A DNA stretch of 64,000 nucleotides from Sphingomonas sp. IC-11. GTDB taxonomy: Bacteria > Pseudomonadota > Alphaproteobacteria > Sphingomonadales > Sphingomonadaceae. The notes beneath the pieces were generated by a model that saw nothing but the letters and a program-made list of their open reading frames with translations, had not been told where the DNA came from and did not search any database. Shown here one piece after another: positions 37,848-47,333 of this stretch. The stretch is from contig NZ_JAJNDU010000004.1 of assembly GCF_021043365.1 (NCBI RefSeq), positions 1 to 64,000 of the forward strand, in the 5' to 3' direction. Every line of letters begins with the position of its first letter. The stretch's first letter is position 1. The translations under genes and the position numbers were made by a program.

Positions 37848-38582
37848 TCAATTACGGACAGCGGCGAGCAGGAACTCCACATTGCCTTCCGGCCCAGTGA
37901 TCGGGCTCTCCACCACCCCCTGGACGTGCCAGCCCCTGCCCTCAAACCAGTCAGCCACTTCGTCGCATGTTCGACGGCGGACGGCCTCGTCGCGGACCAC
38001 GCCGCCCTTCCCCACTTCCTCTCGCCCGGCCTCGAACTGCGGCTTCACCAAAGTCATCGCTCGGGCGTGCGGCTTGGCGAAGCCAAGAGGCACGTCGAGA
38101 ACCTTGGCGATGCTGATGAAGCTAGCATCGCAGACGATCAGGTCGACTGGCTCCGGCACGTGGTCCGCCGTGAGCAGGCGTGCGCTGGTCTGCTCGTGAA
38201 CCACGACCCTCTCGTCTTGCCGAAGCTTCCAGGCGAGCTGATTGGTGCCGCTGTCGACTGCATATACCCGGGTCGCCCCGCGGGTGAGCAGCACGTCGGT
38301 GAAGCCTCCCGTCGAAGAGCCAACGTCGATCGCGATGGCTCCGGCAACATCCCACCGGAAGTGTTCCAGCCCGTGCGCCAGCTTGATGCCACCACGTGAA
38401 ACCCACGGATGATCGCGCCCGCGCACGTCGATAATCGCGTCGTTCAGGAGGGTCTGCCCGGATTTTTCCACCTTCCGATCGCCGCTAAAAACCAGGCCGG
38501 CCATGATCAGCGCCTGGGCGCGTGTGCGCGACTCGGCGAGTCCCCGGTCAACAAGCAATTGGTCTGCGCGAACCTTTGGCAT
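37848..38582 (-). CDS. tlyA: TlyA-family rRNA 2'-O-methyltransferase
   Basis: TlyA methylates 2'-O of cytidines in 16S and 23S rRNA and is linked to capreomycin sensitivity. The 244 residues have an N-terminal S4 RNA-binding domain (MPKVRADQLLVDRGLAESRTRAQALIM), followed by an FtsJ-like methyltransferase core with IAIDVGSSTGGFTDVLL, the VKPQFE segment and KDGVVRD-like GKGGVVRDE. The GG and lysine motifs typical of the family are present. Confidence 0.92.
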   Translation of the reverse strand: MPKVRADQLLVDRGLAESRTRAQALIMAGLVFSGDRKVEKSGQTLLNDAIIDVRGRDHPWVSRGGIKLAHGLEHFRWDVAGAIAIDVGSSTGGFTDVLLTRGATRVYAVDSGTNQLAWKLRQDERVVVHEQTSARLLTADHVPEPVDLIVCDASFISIAKVLDVPLGFAKPHARAMTLVKPQFEAGREEVGKGGVVRDEAVRRRTCDEVADWFEGRGWHVQGVVESPITGPEGNVEFLLAAVRN

Positions 38583-38762
38583 TGGGTCCCTATCGGGCGC
38601 CGAGCGCTTCGTCGCAAGCGCCGCTCGCTCCGTCTTCGGCTCGGAACTGAGTTATTGCCTATGGATTTAGTAGGGTATAGTTGACGTAGCGAGGTCGCGA
38701 TGCCGGGCGTCCCCCTAGAGCACCGGTAACGCGGCCTCGCCGACGAAGAGGAGCACCCATCC

Positions 38763-39428
38763 ATGGGCCATTATTCGTCCTCGCTTGGGCTGAACCCCAG
38801 CGTTCTTACCGTTCCTGGCCTGGGCAACTCCGGGCCAACGCATTGGCAGACCCTCTGGGAACAATCACGGCTGGATACCCGCCGCGTGGAACTGGGCATG
38901 TGGGACACCCCCCACCGCAATGCCTGGGTGACCAAACTGGATCAGGCAATTGCGCAGGCAAAGGCTCCCGTCATCCTGGTGGGCCACAGCCTCGGCTGCC
39001 AAGCGATCGCCTGGTGGGCTTCACTGAGCCCGCAGCCCTATGGCTGGCCAGTGGCCGGTGCGCTTTTGGTTGCCCCTGCCGATGTCGATCGCGCCGGCAT
39101 ACCGCCCGAACTGTCGACCTTTGCGCCGGCACCGCGCACGCCGCTTCCGTTTCCCTCGATCTTGGTGGCGAGTACCGATGACCCCTGGATCGAGATCGAT
39201 CGTGCGCACAGTCTTGCCGCGGATTGGGGCAGCCACTTCGTCGACGCCGGTGCGCAGGGTCACCTCAACGCTGCGAGCGGGCTTGGTTGGTGGCCGGATG
39301 GGCAGGAACTGCTGGAGCGGGTCATCGCCGCCTCTGGTGGCCCGCACGGCGAGGTTCGGGCGCCTGGAGACGCTCGTGCGATATTGGCGCAGGCCTCAGC
39401 TGGGTCTCCGTCCGGCATCCACGCCTGA
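38763..39428 (+). CDS. RBBP9/YdeN-like serine hydrolase
   Basis: This 221-residue hydrolase matches the RBBP9/YdeN family: it starts with a VLTVPGLGNSGPTHWQTLWE segment, has the nucleophile elbow LVGHSLGCQAIAWW, an acid in ASTDDPWIE and a His in GAQGHLNAASGLG. The family has poorly known esterase-type substrates. The start at ATG 38763 follows a GAGGAG site (38747-38752, 10-nt spacing). The 180 bp upstream (to tlyA) hold no gene. Confidence 0.8.
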   Translation: MGHYSSSLGLNPSVLTVPGLGNSGPTHWQTLWEQSRLDTRRVELGMWDTPHRNAWVTKLDQAIAQAKAPVILVGHSLGCQAIAWWASLSPQPYGWPVAGALLVAPADVDRAGIPPELSTFAPAPRTPLPFPSILVASTDDPWIEIDRAHSLAADWGSHFVDAGAQGHLNAASGLGWWPDGQELLERVIAASGGPHGEVRAPGDARAILAQASAGSPSGIHA

Positions 39429-39507
39429 GTAGAAGGCGGGATCGACTACTCGCCCCCCGCCGAACCAAGATCCGTTCATCCTCGATCGGCCGCCGTGCTG
39501 CCGGCCA

Positions 39508-39657
39508 TCAGGGTTGTGGCGGCGCCTGCTCCTGATCGTTTTGCACGTCTGCAAGGCGGCGGGCCTCCTTCAGCCTGCGCCACAGGGCCAGGTTGAAGCA
39601 GGCGAGCGCTACCACCATCAGTCCGGTCGCGAGAAAAACCTTGGTCCAGCCGCTCAC
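39508..39657 (-). CDS. 49-residue single-span membrane protein after dxs
   Basis: This small protein begins with GTG at 39657, overlapping the dxs stop as GTGA. The product [20 protein letters not shown] has one hydrophobic span near residues 6-26, then a basic amphipathic segment [10 protein letters not shown] and a polar, Pro-rich end. The overlap and the membrane segment suggest a genuine cotranscribed gene. No function can be assigned. Confidence 0.6.
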   Translation of the reverse strand: MSGWTKVFLATGLMVVALACFNLALWRRLKEARRLADVQNDQEQAPPQP

Positions 39658-41576
39658 GCGCGTGCGCCGACTGCCTCAGCTTCGTTCCAGCGCAGCGCCT
39701 TCAGAACGGTCCTGACAATCCCGTCTGCGTCCAGACCCGCTTCGGCATATTGAGCCTGGGGCGTATCCTGATCCTGGAACGCGTCCGGCAAGCGAAGCGT
39801 GCGAAGCTTCAGCCCACCATCGATGAGACCTTCGTCGGAGGCCATGGTCAGCACGTGGGCGCCCAATCCGCCGATGGCTCCCTCCTCGATCGTCACGGCC
39901 ACCTGATGGCTGGCCAGCAACTTGCGGATAAGCGCTTCGTCCAGTGGCTTCGCAAACCGCAAGTCTGCCACCGTAGTCGACAGCCCCTTCGCGTCGAGTT
40001 GATCGGCTGCCTTCATCGCCTCGGCAAGCCGCGTGCCCAGCGAAAGGATCGCCACCGTCTTGCCTTCACGGACGATCCGACCCTTGCCGATCTCCAGCTT
40101 CTCCGGCGTGCCAGGCAACGGAACGCCAACGCCATTACCGCGGGGGTAACGCACGGCAATCGGCCCCGCGTCGTGCTCGACGCAAGTGTGCGTCATGTGA
40201 ACGAGCTCCGCCTCGTCAGCCGCAGCCATGACAACGAAATTGGGAAGGCTGGCGAGATAGGTGATGTCGAACGACCCCGCGTGGGTCGCGCCATCCGCGC
40301 CTACCAGACCGGCTCGGTCAATCGCGAACCGTACCGGCAGGTTCTGGATCGCGACGTCGTGCACCACCTGATCATAGGCGCGTTGCAGGAACGTGGAATA
40401 GATCGCGCAGAACGGGCGCATTCCCTGCGCGGCGAGGCCCGCCGCGAAGGTAACCGCATGCTGTTCGGCGATACCTACGTCAAATGCGCGGTCCGGATGC
40501 CGCTTGGCGAAACGATCGATGCCGGTGCCGGAAGGCATGGCGGCGGTAATCGCGCAAACGCGCGCATCTCGATCGGCTTCGTCAGCAAGCGCGTCGCCAA
40601 AGACGTTCTGATAGGCCGGCGGCCCCGGCGGTGCCTTTGCCTGCGCGCCTGTAATCACGTCGAACTTCTGCACGCCGTGATACTTATCCGAAGCTGCTTC
40701 AGCCGGGGCGTAGCCCTTGCCCTTCTTCGTCACGACGTGAACGAGGATCGGTCCCTCTTCAGCGTCCCGCACGTTCTCGAGCACTGGAATCAGATGTTCC
40801 AGATTATGGCCGTCGATCGGCCCCACGTAATAGAAGCCAAGCTCTTCGAAGAGCGTCCCGCCCATCGTCATGCCGCGGGCGAACTCATCAGTCTTTCGCG
40901 CGGCGTTGTGGATCGGGCGCGGCAAGCGGCGCGCGACCCGCTTCATCAGCTCGCGAACGGACAGGAACTCGCGGCTCGAAACGATGCGCGACAGATAGGC
41001 TGACAGGCCACCGACCGGTGGCGCAATCGACATGTCGTTGTCGTTCAGAATTACGACCAAGCGATTGCCTGCAGCTTGGGCGTTGTTCATCGCCTCATAG
41101 GCCATGCCCGCCGACATCGCCCCGTCACCGATCACGGCAATCGCTTTGCCGGGCTGGTCCGCAAGCTTGTTCGCGACCGCGAAGCCCAGCGCCGCCGAGA
41201 TCGACGTAGAGCTATGGGCCGCACCGAACGGATCATACTCGCTTTCCGACCGCTTGGTGAAGCCGCTGAGCCCACCGCCCTGGCGAAGGGTGCGGATCCG
41301 ATCACGGCGCCCGGTCAGGATCTTATGCGGGTAACATTGGTGGCCAACATCCCAGATCAGCCGATCACGGGGGGTGTCGAACACGTAATGAATAGCCGTT
41401 GTGAGTTCGACTACCCCAAGCCCCGAGCCAAGGTGCCCGCCGGTCGTGCCAACCGCGCTGATGGTTTCAGTGCGCAACTCGTCCGCGAGTTGGCGAAGCT
41501 GCTCGGGAGCAAGCTTTCTCAGGTCGGCCGGCGTCGATACGGTGTCGAGCAGCGGCGTCGAGGGCAGATCGGTCAT
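39654..41576 (-). CDS. dxs: 1-deoxy-D-xylulose-5-phosphate synthase
   Basis: Dxs is the first enzyme of the non-mevalonate isoprenoid pathway, joining pyruvate and glyceraldehyde-3-phosphate with thiamine diphosphate. The 640-residue length fits. Visible motifs include the ThDP-binding [16 protein letters not shown] with NDNDMSIAP, the transketolase-type [10 protein letters not shown], and [17 protein letters not shown]. It would supply precursors for ubiquinone and carotenoids. It is followed by a 49-residue membrane protein gene with an overlapping start. Confidence 0.96.
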   Translation of the reverse strand: MTDLPSTPLLDTVSTPADLRKLAPEQLRQLADELRTETISAVGTTGGHLGSGLGVVELTTAIHYVFDTPRDRLIWDVGHQCYPHKILTGRRDRIRTLRQGGGLSGFTKRSESEYDPFGAAHSSTSISAALGFAVANKLADQPGKAIAVIGDGAMSAGMAYEAMNNAQAAGNRLVVILNDNDMSIAPPVGGLSAYLSRIVSSREFLSVRELMKRVARRLPRPIHNAARKTDEFARGMTMGGTLFEELGFYYVGPIDGHNLEHLIPVLENVRDAEEGPILVHVVTKKGKGYAPAEAASDKYHGVQKFDVITGAQAKAPPGPPAYQNVFGDALADEADRDARVCAITAAMPSGTGIDRFAKRHPDRAFDVGIAEQHAVTFAAGLAAQGMRPFCAIYSTFLQRAYDQVVHDVAIQNLPVRFAIDRAGLVGADGATHAGSFDITYLASLPNFVVMAAADEAELVHMTHTCVEHDAGPIAVRYPRGNGVGVPLPGTPEKLEIGKGRIVREGKTVAILSLGTRLAEAMKAADQLDAKGLSTTVADLRFAKPLDEALIRKLLASHQVAVTIEEGAIGGLGAHVLTMASDEGLIDGGLKLRTLRLPDAFQDQDTPQAQYAEAGLDADGIVRTVLKALRWNEAEAVGARA

Positions 41577-41646
41577 TCTGCGAGGCTTACTCCAGCGGGT
41601 CGATTGTGTCGAATGCTACCGCTTCGGCACCAGCGAACAAAAAGGG

Positions 41647-42114
41647 TCAGTCGGAACTGCAGGCCCCGCACCGCCCGCGTACCTCGATCACAGGGCGCAC
41701 CGGTGAGAAACCGGCGGCGGATGCGGCATCGCGAACGCCACGGGTCAGCCGATCATCGTCAAGGTGCGTGGTCTGCCCACATGAATCGCATACCAAGAAG
41801 ATGCAATCGTGCAGACAGTCAGGGTGCGCATTCGCCACATAAGCGTTGGCGCTCTCCACCTTTCGCGCGAGGTTCGCACCAACGAACAGATCGAGGATCC
41901 GGTAGACGCTATTCGCCGCAACACGCCGACCTTCCGCCTTAGACACCGCATCGGCGATGTCATACGCGCTGGCCGGCTTCTCGAAGCCGGCTAGTGCTCC
42001 GAAAACGCTCGCCCGCATCGCGGTCCATTGCTCGCCGGCGCGTTCCAGCGTCGCTTGTGCAGCCTGCGCGAGATCCGCACCTTGCGGTTCGTGATGGTGG
42101 TGACCGTGTGGCAT
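41647..42114 (-). CDS. Fur-family regulator (Zur-like)
   Basis: This 155-residue protein has the Fur winged HTH with AYDIADAVSKAEGRRVAANSVYRILDLF, and the dimerisation domain with two CXXC structural zinc motifs (CDSCG and CGAC). A His-rich N-terminus (MPHGHHHHE) and a HPDCLHDCIFLVC segment suggest zinc responsiveness, so Zur is more likely than Fur. No zinc transport gene lies in this window. Operator sites were not identified. Confidence 0.85.
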   Translation of the reverse strand: MPHGHHHHEPQGADLAQAAQATLERAGEQWTAMRASVFGALAGFEKPASAYDIADAVSKAEGRRVAANSVYRILDLFVGANLARKVESANAYVANAHPDCLHDCIFLVCDSCGQTTHLDDDRLTRGVRDAASAAGFSPVRPVIEVRGRCGACSSD

Positions 42115-42249
42115 GATCTGGATTTAGGTCCGCGAGCGTCTTGCAGCAAGCCGGACCGGCCCCACGGCGGCAGGCCGCGCGAAAGATGGCGGTTCGTTCT
42201 CCCGCGCGACTAGCATAAGGCCAACTGAAACGATCGGGAGGGAATTGTC

Positions 42250-43029
42250 ATGGATCTCGGCCTTGCCGGAAAGACTGCCATCATCTGCGCCTCGAGCCAG
42301 GGATTGGGCAGGGCCTGCGCGGAAGAGCTTGCACGTGCCGGCTGCCGCGTCGTCCTGAACGGCCGGGACGAACAGGCACTGGTCGAAGCGGGCGCCGCGA
42401 TCCGGGCTGAAACTGGCGCGATCGTTGAAACGGTTGCCGGCAACATCGGCGATCCCGGAGTTCAGGCCGCGCTGATTCAAACAGCGGGCACGCCGGACAT
42501 CCTCGTCAACAACAATGGCGGTCCGCCTCCGCGAGGGTTCAGGGATCTCGACAGCGATGCGCTGCATGCCGGCCTTGATGCCAACATGGTCACGCCGATC
42601 CGCTTGGTTCAGCAGGTCATCGACAGCATGGTGGAGCGGCGGTTCGGCCGGATCGTCTGCATCACTTCGGGCTCGGTCAAATCGCCTGCCGCCGGGCTCG
42701 ATCTTTCCAGCGGCGCCCGGATCGGCCTGCACGGCTTCCTCGCAGGCGTGGCGCGCGAGGTGGCCAGCGCCAACGTGACGATAAACTTCCTTCTTCCCGG
42801 CCTGTTTGCGACTCGACGCCTTGGCGGTGTGATGGCCTTTGCCGCAAAGGCACAGTCGATCGACATTGAGACTGCGGAGGCACGCGGTCGCGAGCGCATC
42901 CCCGCGCGGCGCTTCGGCGATCCCGCGGAGTTCGGCGCCGCCTGCGCCTTCCTCTGCTCGGCCCAAGCCGGGTTCATCACGGGACAAAGCCTGCTGATCG
43001 ATGGCGGCGCCTTCCCCGGAGTGCTATAA
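42250..43029 (+). CDS. SDR-family protein lacking the YxxxK pair
   Basis: This 259-residue Rossmann protein starts with a cofactor motif ([19 protein letters not shown]) and has the NNNGGPPP and ITSGSVKSP segments. Where the catalytic Tyr-X3-Lys should follow, it reads [14 protein letters not shown], so the Tyr and Lys are missing. It may be a non-canonical SDR (there are related bacterial proteins with an Arg there, recalled not checked). The start at 42250 has a ribosome binding site GGGAGGGAAT. It is divergent from the Zur-like gene. Confidence 0.8.
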   Translation: MDLGLAGKTAIICASSQGLGRACAEELARAGCRVVLNGRDEQALVEAGAAIRAETGAIVETVAGNIGDPGVQAALIQTAGTPDILVNNNGGPPPRGFRDLDSDALHAGLDANMVTPIRLVQQVIDSMVERRFGRIVCITSGSVKSPAAGLDLSSGARIGLHGFLAGVAREVASANVTINFLLPGLFATRRLGGVMAFAAKAQSIDIETAEARGRERIPARRFGDPAEFGAACAFLCSAQAGFITGQSLLIDGGAFPGVL

Positions 43030-43093
43030 AGCACAGCTTGTTTGCGCAGCGGGGCAAATTCCCGCATGTCCGCGCGCCGAAAGGAACTTTGCC

Positions 43094-44467
43094 ATGGCCG
43101 CCAACTGGGCCCCCGACAGCTGGACTGCGCATGAAGCGCGTCAGCTCCCCGATTATCCCGACGTCGCCGCACTAAAGGCAGCGACAGACACGCTCCGCTC
43201 GCATCCGCCGCTAGTGTTCGCCGGCGAAGCCCGGAACCTGACGGCAGAGCTGGCACGTGTCGCGGCAGGTGAGGCTTTTCTGCTTCAGGGCGGCGACTGC
43301 GCGGAAAGCTTTGCCGAGTTCCACCCGAACAACATTCGCGACACGTTCCGCGTCATCCTCCAGATGGCAGTGGTACTTACCTTTGCGTCGAAACTTCCTG
43401 TGGTGAAGCTTGGGCGGATGGCGGGCCAGTTTGCCAAGCCACGTTCCGCTCCCACTGAAGTTATCGATGGCGTGGAACTGCCCAGCTACCGTGGCGATAA
43501 CGTCAACGACATCGGTTTCACGCCGCAATCCCGCGTGCCCGATCCGCAGCGCATGGTGCAGGGCTATGCGCAGTCGGCCGCTACGCTGAACCTGCTCCGC
43601 GCCTTCGCACAAGGCGGTTACGCCAACCTGGCTCAGGTGCATCGCTGGACGCACGACTTCATGGGTCGCTCGCCCTGGGCAAAAAAATATGCGGAAACCG
43701 CCGATCGGATCGGTGAAGCGCTCGAGTTCATGGCCGCGTGCGGAATCGATCCGGAAACGGTGCCGCAGCTGGCGCAGACGAGCTTCTATACCAGCCACGA
43801 AGCGCTGCTCTTGCCCTATGAAGAGGCGATGACTCGGCAGGACTCGCTGACGGGCGACTGGTACGACACATCGGCCCACTTCTTGTGGATCGGTGACCGG
43901 ACCCGTTTCGAAGGGTCGGCTCACGTCGAATTTCTTCGTGGCATCGGCAACCCGATCGGCGTGAAATGCGGGCCCAGCCTGGAACCGGACGTACTCTTGC
44001 GCTTGCTGGATACGCTCAACCCGGGGCGCGTTCCGGGGCGGGTGACGCTCATCACGCGGTACGGATATGACAAGATCGAGGGCTCGTTCCCGCGCCTTCT
44101 GCGAGCGGTAACGCGCGAGGGCCATCCCGTCGTGTGGAGCTGCGATCCGATGCACGGCAACGTCGTCAAGGCCGCAAACGGCTACAAGACCCGTCCGTTC
44201 GATCGGATCCTGGCGGAGGTTCGCGGCTTTTTCGCGATCCACCGCGCAGAGGGAACCCATGCCGGCGGAATTCATGCGGAAATGACCGGCCAGAACGTCA
44301 CGGAATGCACCGGCGGCGCTGTCGACGTCACCGAGCAGAGCTTGGCCGATCGTTACCACACTCATTGCGACCCGCGCCTCAACGCTAGCCAGAGCCTTGA
44401 ACTCGCCTTCCTGCTGGCAGAAATGCTGAACGCAGAGATGGCGGAGCGTCGCCGCGCGGCGGCTTGA
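43094..44467 (+). CDS. Class II 3-deoxy-7-phosphoheptulonate synthase (DAHP synthase)
   Basis: This enzyme makes DAHP from phosphoenolpyruvate and erythrose-4-phosphate, the first step of the shikimate pathway. The 457 residues carry class II signatures: [50 protein letters not shown] and [17 protein letters not shown]. The ATG at 43094 has AAGGA 8 nt upstream. Feedback control cannot be told from the sequence. Confidence 0.95.
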   Translation: MAANWAPDSWTAHEARQLPDYPDVAALKAATDTLRSHPPLVFAGEARNLTAELARVAAGEAFLLQGGDCAESFAEFHPNNIRDTFRVILQMAVVLTFASKLPVVKLGRMAGQFAKPRSAPTEVIDGVELPSYRGDNVNDIGFTPQSRVPDPQRMVQGYAQSAATLNLLRAFAQGGYANLAQVHRWTHDFMGRSPWAKKYAETADRIGEALEFMAACGIDPETVPQLAQTSFYTSHEALLLPYEEAMTRQDSLTGDWYDTSAHFLWIGDRTRFEGSAHVEFLRGIGNPIGVKCGPSLEPDVLLRLLDTLNPGRVPGRVTLITRYGYDKIEGSFPRLLRAVTREGHPVVWSCDPMHGNVVKAANGYKTRPFDRILAEVRGFFAIHRAEGTHAGGIHAEMTGQNVTECTGGAVDVTEQSLADRYHTHCDPRLNASQSLELAFLLAEMLNAEMAERRRAAA

Positions 44468-44477
44468 AGAAAAGGCG

Positions 44478-44504
44478 ACGCGGCGGGTTGACGGCCCGCC
44501 GCGT
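44478..44504 (+). terminator. Terminator after DAHP synthase
   Basis: A perfect 10-bp stem (ACGCGGCGGG with CCCGCCGCGT) with a 7-nt loop sits 10 nt after the stop and 30 nt before tRNA-Glu. There is no T tract. Confidence 0.7.
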
Positions 44505-44534
44505 TACCCGTAGAGGCGCCGCTCCCGCTCGCAC

Positions 44535-44610
44535 GGCCCCTTCGTCTAGCGGTCTAGGACGTCGCCCTCTCACGGCGAAAACACGGGTTCGAGTCCCGTA
44601 GGGGTCACCA
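44535..44610 (+). tRNA. tRNA-Glu (anticodon CTC), island attachment gene
   Basis: This is a complete cloverleaf of 76 nt with encoded CCA. The acceptor stem GGCCCCT pairs with AGGGGTC. The anticodon loop CTCTCAC gives anticodon CTC (44569-44571). Its 3' half, from the third anticodon base, is the left copy of the 42-bp repeat that bounds the genomic island, so integration restored an intact tRNA. Confidence 0.97.
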
Positions 44611-44612
44611 GC
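44571..44612 (+). repeat. attL: left 42-bp direct repeat of the island
   Basis: The 42 bases from 44571 to 44612 are identical to 54603-54644. They start at the third anticodon base of tRNA-Glu and end 2 nt beyond CCA. Flanking bases differ at both ends, so the repeat is sharply bounded, as expected for a tyrosine-integrase attachment core. Confidence 0.93.
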
Positions 44613-44794
44613 CGCAGAATTCCGCCACTCGCGCTTAGGCGCCGCTGACCGGTTGCCCCTTTCTTTGTGGGCAGTTTGCCCCCGGTTGGCTGGTTCGCCG
44701 AGAGCGATGCGCATCTGGCGTCCAGTTGCATTTACATGGCACGGCCATAGTGTACTTTTCTGTTGAACTTTCGTTAGCACATGGTGTTGTAAGC

Positions 44795-44810
44795 ATACCA
44801 AGGATGGTAT
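44795..44810 (+). promoter_or_regulatory. Candidate operator upstream of the toxin gene
   Basis: An inverted repeat ATACC-N6-GGTAT sits directly upstream of the toxin ATG and overlaps its ribosome binding site (AAGGA at 44800-44804). A HigA-like antitoxin would plausibly bind here to autorepress. A weak -35-like TTGAAC lies at 44763. Confidence 0.4.
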
Positions 44811-45224
44811 ATGTCTCAATACGCCCCGCGGGCATACCAGTTCACGTATGACAAGGCGGGCGTTCGAGATGACCTTGAGCGTTGCAAACAGGAGGACCGA
44901 TATGCCTATGGCCGGATCTTTGTACTGCTTGAGCAACTTCTCGGTGATCCTGCGGACTGCGAGCGGTTCATAACCGAGGGCTGGCAGGACAACCAAATCG
45001 AAGACGTCACTGCGATTCGCTCTCTTCTAGATGAGCGGATTGATGGCGTTCGCACCAAGCTCTGGGACGTGCGTGCATGGCGCCTGCTTTTCATCTGTGA
45101 CCTACCGGGACGTCGCGCGGGATTGGTTGCGATCATGCATCGATCACAAAACTATGAAGATGACCACGAACTGTGGGATAGGATAAGAAATGCCGTACAA
45201 CGCTTTGGTTTCGGACGATACTAG
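44811..45224 (+). CDS. HigB/RelE-like toxin candidate
   Basis: This 137-residue protein has a C-terminal half that reads like the HigB (phage Gp49-like) RNase toxin fold: KLWDVRAWRLLFICDLPG, a GLVAIMHRSQ strand, then DDHELWDRIRNAVQRF. It is followed, with a 35-nt overlap, by an XRE-family HTH gene, the usual toxin-first HigBA order. HigB toxins cut ribosome-bound mRNA. The N-terminal half is longer than in most HigB proteins. The call rests on context and general similarity. Confidence 0.6.
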   Translation: MSQYAPRAYQFTYDKAGVRDDLERCKQEDRYAYGRIFVLLEQLLGDPADCERFITEGWQDNQIEDVTAIRSLLDERIDGVRTKLWDVRAWRLLFICDLPGRRAGLVAIMHRSQNYEDDHELWDRIRNAVQRFGFGRY

Positions 45225-45630
45225 CTACGAGTGGACGATCGCGCGTCCGGCTCGTGGCCCGGTTTCGTGTGAAAAGGAGCATACGAGCTCCGTCTATCGC
45301 GTTGACTTCTTCCAACATCCTCCGATTCCAGATGGATTTGGGCTCCTAAGCGATTTGTTGGCGGAACTCGGATCTGATCCGGATCTCATCGAAGCTCGGA
45401 AGGAGTTCGCTCGCGAGCATACTGTCGTAGAGCGTCCGACTCTGGCGATGCTGCGTCTTCAACGCGGGATGTCTCAGGGTGAGTTAGCGCGGATCATGTC
45501 AACATCGCAGGCAGCAATCTCGCGGCTAGAGTCTGGCGAGCAGGAGCCGCGCCTGTTGACTCTTCGGAAACTTGCCGACGCACTCGATGTAGACCTCAAT
45601 GTTCTCGGACGAGCATTCCCTGATGAGTGA
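45190..45630 (+). CDS. XRE-family HTH antitoxin candidate (HigA-like)
   Basis: This 146-residue protein has a C-terminal XRE HTH (LAMLRLQRGMSQGELARI followed by TSQAAISRLESGEQEP, residues about 84-125). The N-terminal 80 residues have no recognised motif and may neutralise the toxin. The ATG at 45190 has AGGA 6 nt upstream. It overlaps the toxin gene upstream and the next gene downstream by 8 nt, so the three are translated together. Confidence 0.75.
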   Translation: MPYNALVSDDTSYEWTIARPARGPVSCEKEHTSSVYRVDFFQHPPIPDGFGLLSDLLAELGSDPDLIEARKEFAREHTVVERPTLAMLRLQRGMSQGELARIMSTSQAAISRLESGEQEPRLLTLRKLADALDVDLNVLGRAFPDE

Positions 45631-46039
45631 AGCGATACAGGGTATGATTTTGTTCGTGGACGATGTTCGCGACGAAGTCGGTGGCAAAACCAGCCTGATG
45701 GGCATAGCTGGTCAAAGTATCGATGTTTTTGGTAGCGATTCCGTGCGCCAGAGCATCACCCTTATGTTCTGGGCTCCGCCTGGTGAGCACAAGGTAAAGG
45801 GTACAATCGTTGTTGAGAACGCACCCGACGATTACAAACAGCCGCCCCCGCTGAACACAACAATCCCTGACCAAGGAGGTGAGGGAAGGACGCTTGTACA
45901 GATGGTCGCCAGGCTGCGCCCTATCAAACTCGGCGAGGCCGCTGTACGGATCATCGCCAAGTTCACGGTTGATCAGACTGAGTTTAGTTCTGAGATGACC
46001 TTTGACTATAAGGGCAGTGATAGACCACCGGGCATCTAA
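45623..46039 (+). CDS. DUF6941-like small protein, third gene of the TA operon
   Basis: This 138-residue protein begins MSEAIQGMILFVDDVRDEVG, then GKTSLMGIAGQSIDVFG. I recall this pattern in DUF6941-type small beta-rich proteins. The ATG at 45623 overlaps the antitoxin stop, and the gene overlaps the convergent integrase stop by 4 nt. Its role is unknown; association with the toxin-antitoxin pair may be functional or accidental. Confidence 0.6.
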   Translation: MSEAIQGMILFVDDVRDEVGGKTSLMGIAGQSIDVFGSDSVRQSITLMFWAPPGEHKVKGTIVVENAPDDYKQPPPLNTTIPDQGGEGRTLVQMVARLRPIKLGEAAVRIIAKFTVDQTEFSSEMTFDYKGSDRPPGI

Positions 46040-47103
46040 GACCTACATCGTTTGAGCGGTGATATTGTGCCGCGAACCATACGGTCGGCTGCTCCGCGAG
46101 CGATGGTCAAAGCCCTCGCCCGCTTGCCGTAGTGCCGCACCATCTCGCTCGACATGCCGAGGATCGATCCGACCTCGGTGTCGCTCAACCCGAGCTCCAG
46201 CAGGTAGCAGCAGGCGTTCTTGCGCAGGCCGTGGAACGAGAAGGTGGCGTCCTCGTCGATTACTTCGCGCGCGACCAGGTCGGCGTGCACCTCGCGCACC
46301 GCTTTGATCGCCATGAGATCGCGCAGGCGCGCCTGGATGGCGCCGGTTGTCTTGAACGGCGCGCCGCTGCGCTCGTAGAGCAGCGTGGTCGCGCGGCGCG
46401 GCAACTTCTTTAGCTCCTCATGCCAGAACGGGTGCATCGGGATTGCGACGTCCTTGCCCGTCCTCTTCTGGGCGAACTCCATGATGCCGCCGTCGATCCA
46501 ACCATATTGCATGCGGATACAGTCGCTGACGCGCTGGCCGGAGCACAGACCGGTCACGATCGCGAGGCGCGTCATGGGTGTGGCCTCTTCGAGCGCGACG
46601 CGTAGCAAGTCGGCCGGCCATGGCTCGTGTTCGCCAAGCTCTAGGCGCTTAATGCCTGATGCGGGATTGTCGGCGCGCATGTCCAGGCGCGTGGCGTAGG
46701 CGAGCAGCGCGCGTAAGACACTGAGCCACGCGTTCGCCTTGCCGGGCGTCTCTGTCATGCGATCGCGCATGGTGTAGATGTGCATCGGCCGGATGCCCTT
46801 CACGCCGCGCTCGCCGATCTCCTTCGAAATCATGTCGAGGTAGCGCATCTGATTGGTGCGGGTGCTCAGCTCCAGCGAATGGAACTCGGGATTGGCCTTA
46901 TAGGCGGCGACCAGGGCAGCGATGCTGCCCGGAGCCGGCCCTTCCCGCTTGGCACCGTCCTCGGACAGCCGTTTGTACTCGGCTTGGAAGTCGGGATCAT
47001 CGATTGCCGGCAGACGAATGTAGGTGTCCTTGCCTGCGATCTTGCGACGGAAATAGAGCAGACCCTTTCGCTCGGTGACGTTCTTCAACGAAAGTCGTCC
47101 CAT
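46036..47103 (-). CDS. Tyrosine recombinase (island integrase)
   Basis: This 355-residue phage-type integrase would catalyse insertion and excision at the tRNA-Glu att sites. The catalytic set is visible: Arg in CSGQRVSDCIRM, Lys in KRTGKDVAIPMH, the HGLRKNACCYLLELG box and the nucleophile Tyr in MVRHYGKRARAL. The N-terminal part holds the arm- and core-binding regions. The ATG at 47103 (MGRLSLKNVTERKG) was chosen as the start of the family-like sequence; an in-frame extension lies within the upstream HTH gene. It points toward attL. Confidence 0.93.
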   Translation of the reverse strand: MGRLSLKNVTERKGLLYFRRKIAGKDTYIRLPAIDDPDFQAEYKRLSEDGAKREGPAPGSIAALVAAYKANPEFHSLELSTRTNQMRYLDMISKEIGERGVKGIRPMHIYTMRDRMTETPGKANAWLSVLRALLAYATRLDMRADNPASGIKRLELGEHEPWPADLLRVALEEATPMTRLAIVTGLCSGQRVSDCIRMQYGWIDGGIMEFAQKRTGKDVAIPMHPFWHEELKKLPRRATTLLYERSGAPFKTTGAIQARLRDLMAIKAVREVHADLVAREVIDEDATFSFHGLRKNACCYLLELGLSDTEVGSILGMSSEMVRHYGKRARALTIARGAADRMVRGTISPLKRCRS

Positions 47104-47333
47104 GACGTGTCTCGATCCTCCGCGGCCGCGCGAGGCTGCTTGATCGAGAACTGTTTGGCAATCATGCTGTCGAGCTGGATCTTTGCCCACAGCGTGTTCG
47201 ATCCCTCCTTCACGCCGGCATATCCGTAGCGCGTAAGGAAGGTCGTCTTCGAGATCCCCATGTACGCGGCCGCGATCTCGGCCGTCATGCGGGCCGGCCA
47301 ATCCGGTAGCCGTTCGAGGCGCGCAAGGTTCAC
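47085..47333 (-). CDS. HTH protein, excisionase-like
   Basis: This 82-residue protein contains a winged or AlpA-like HTH (MTAEIAAAYMGISKTTFLTRYG) and a basic C-terminus. Its gene overlaps the integrase by 19 nt, the usual place for an excisionase or directionality factor. Its start overlaps the stop of the upstream 84-residue gene as ATGA. The call is by size, motif and position. Confidence 0.7.
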   Translation of the reverse strand: MNLARLERLPDWPARMTAEIAAAYMGISKTTFLTRYGYAGVKEGSNTLWAKIQLDSMIAKQFSIKQPRAAAEDRDTSWDDFR

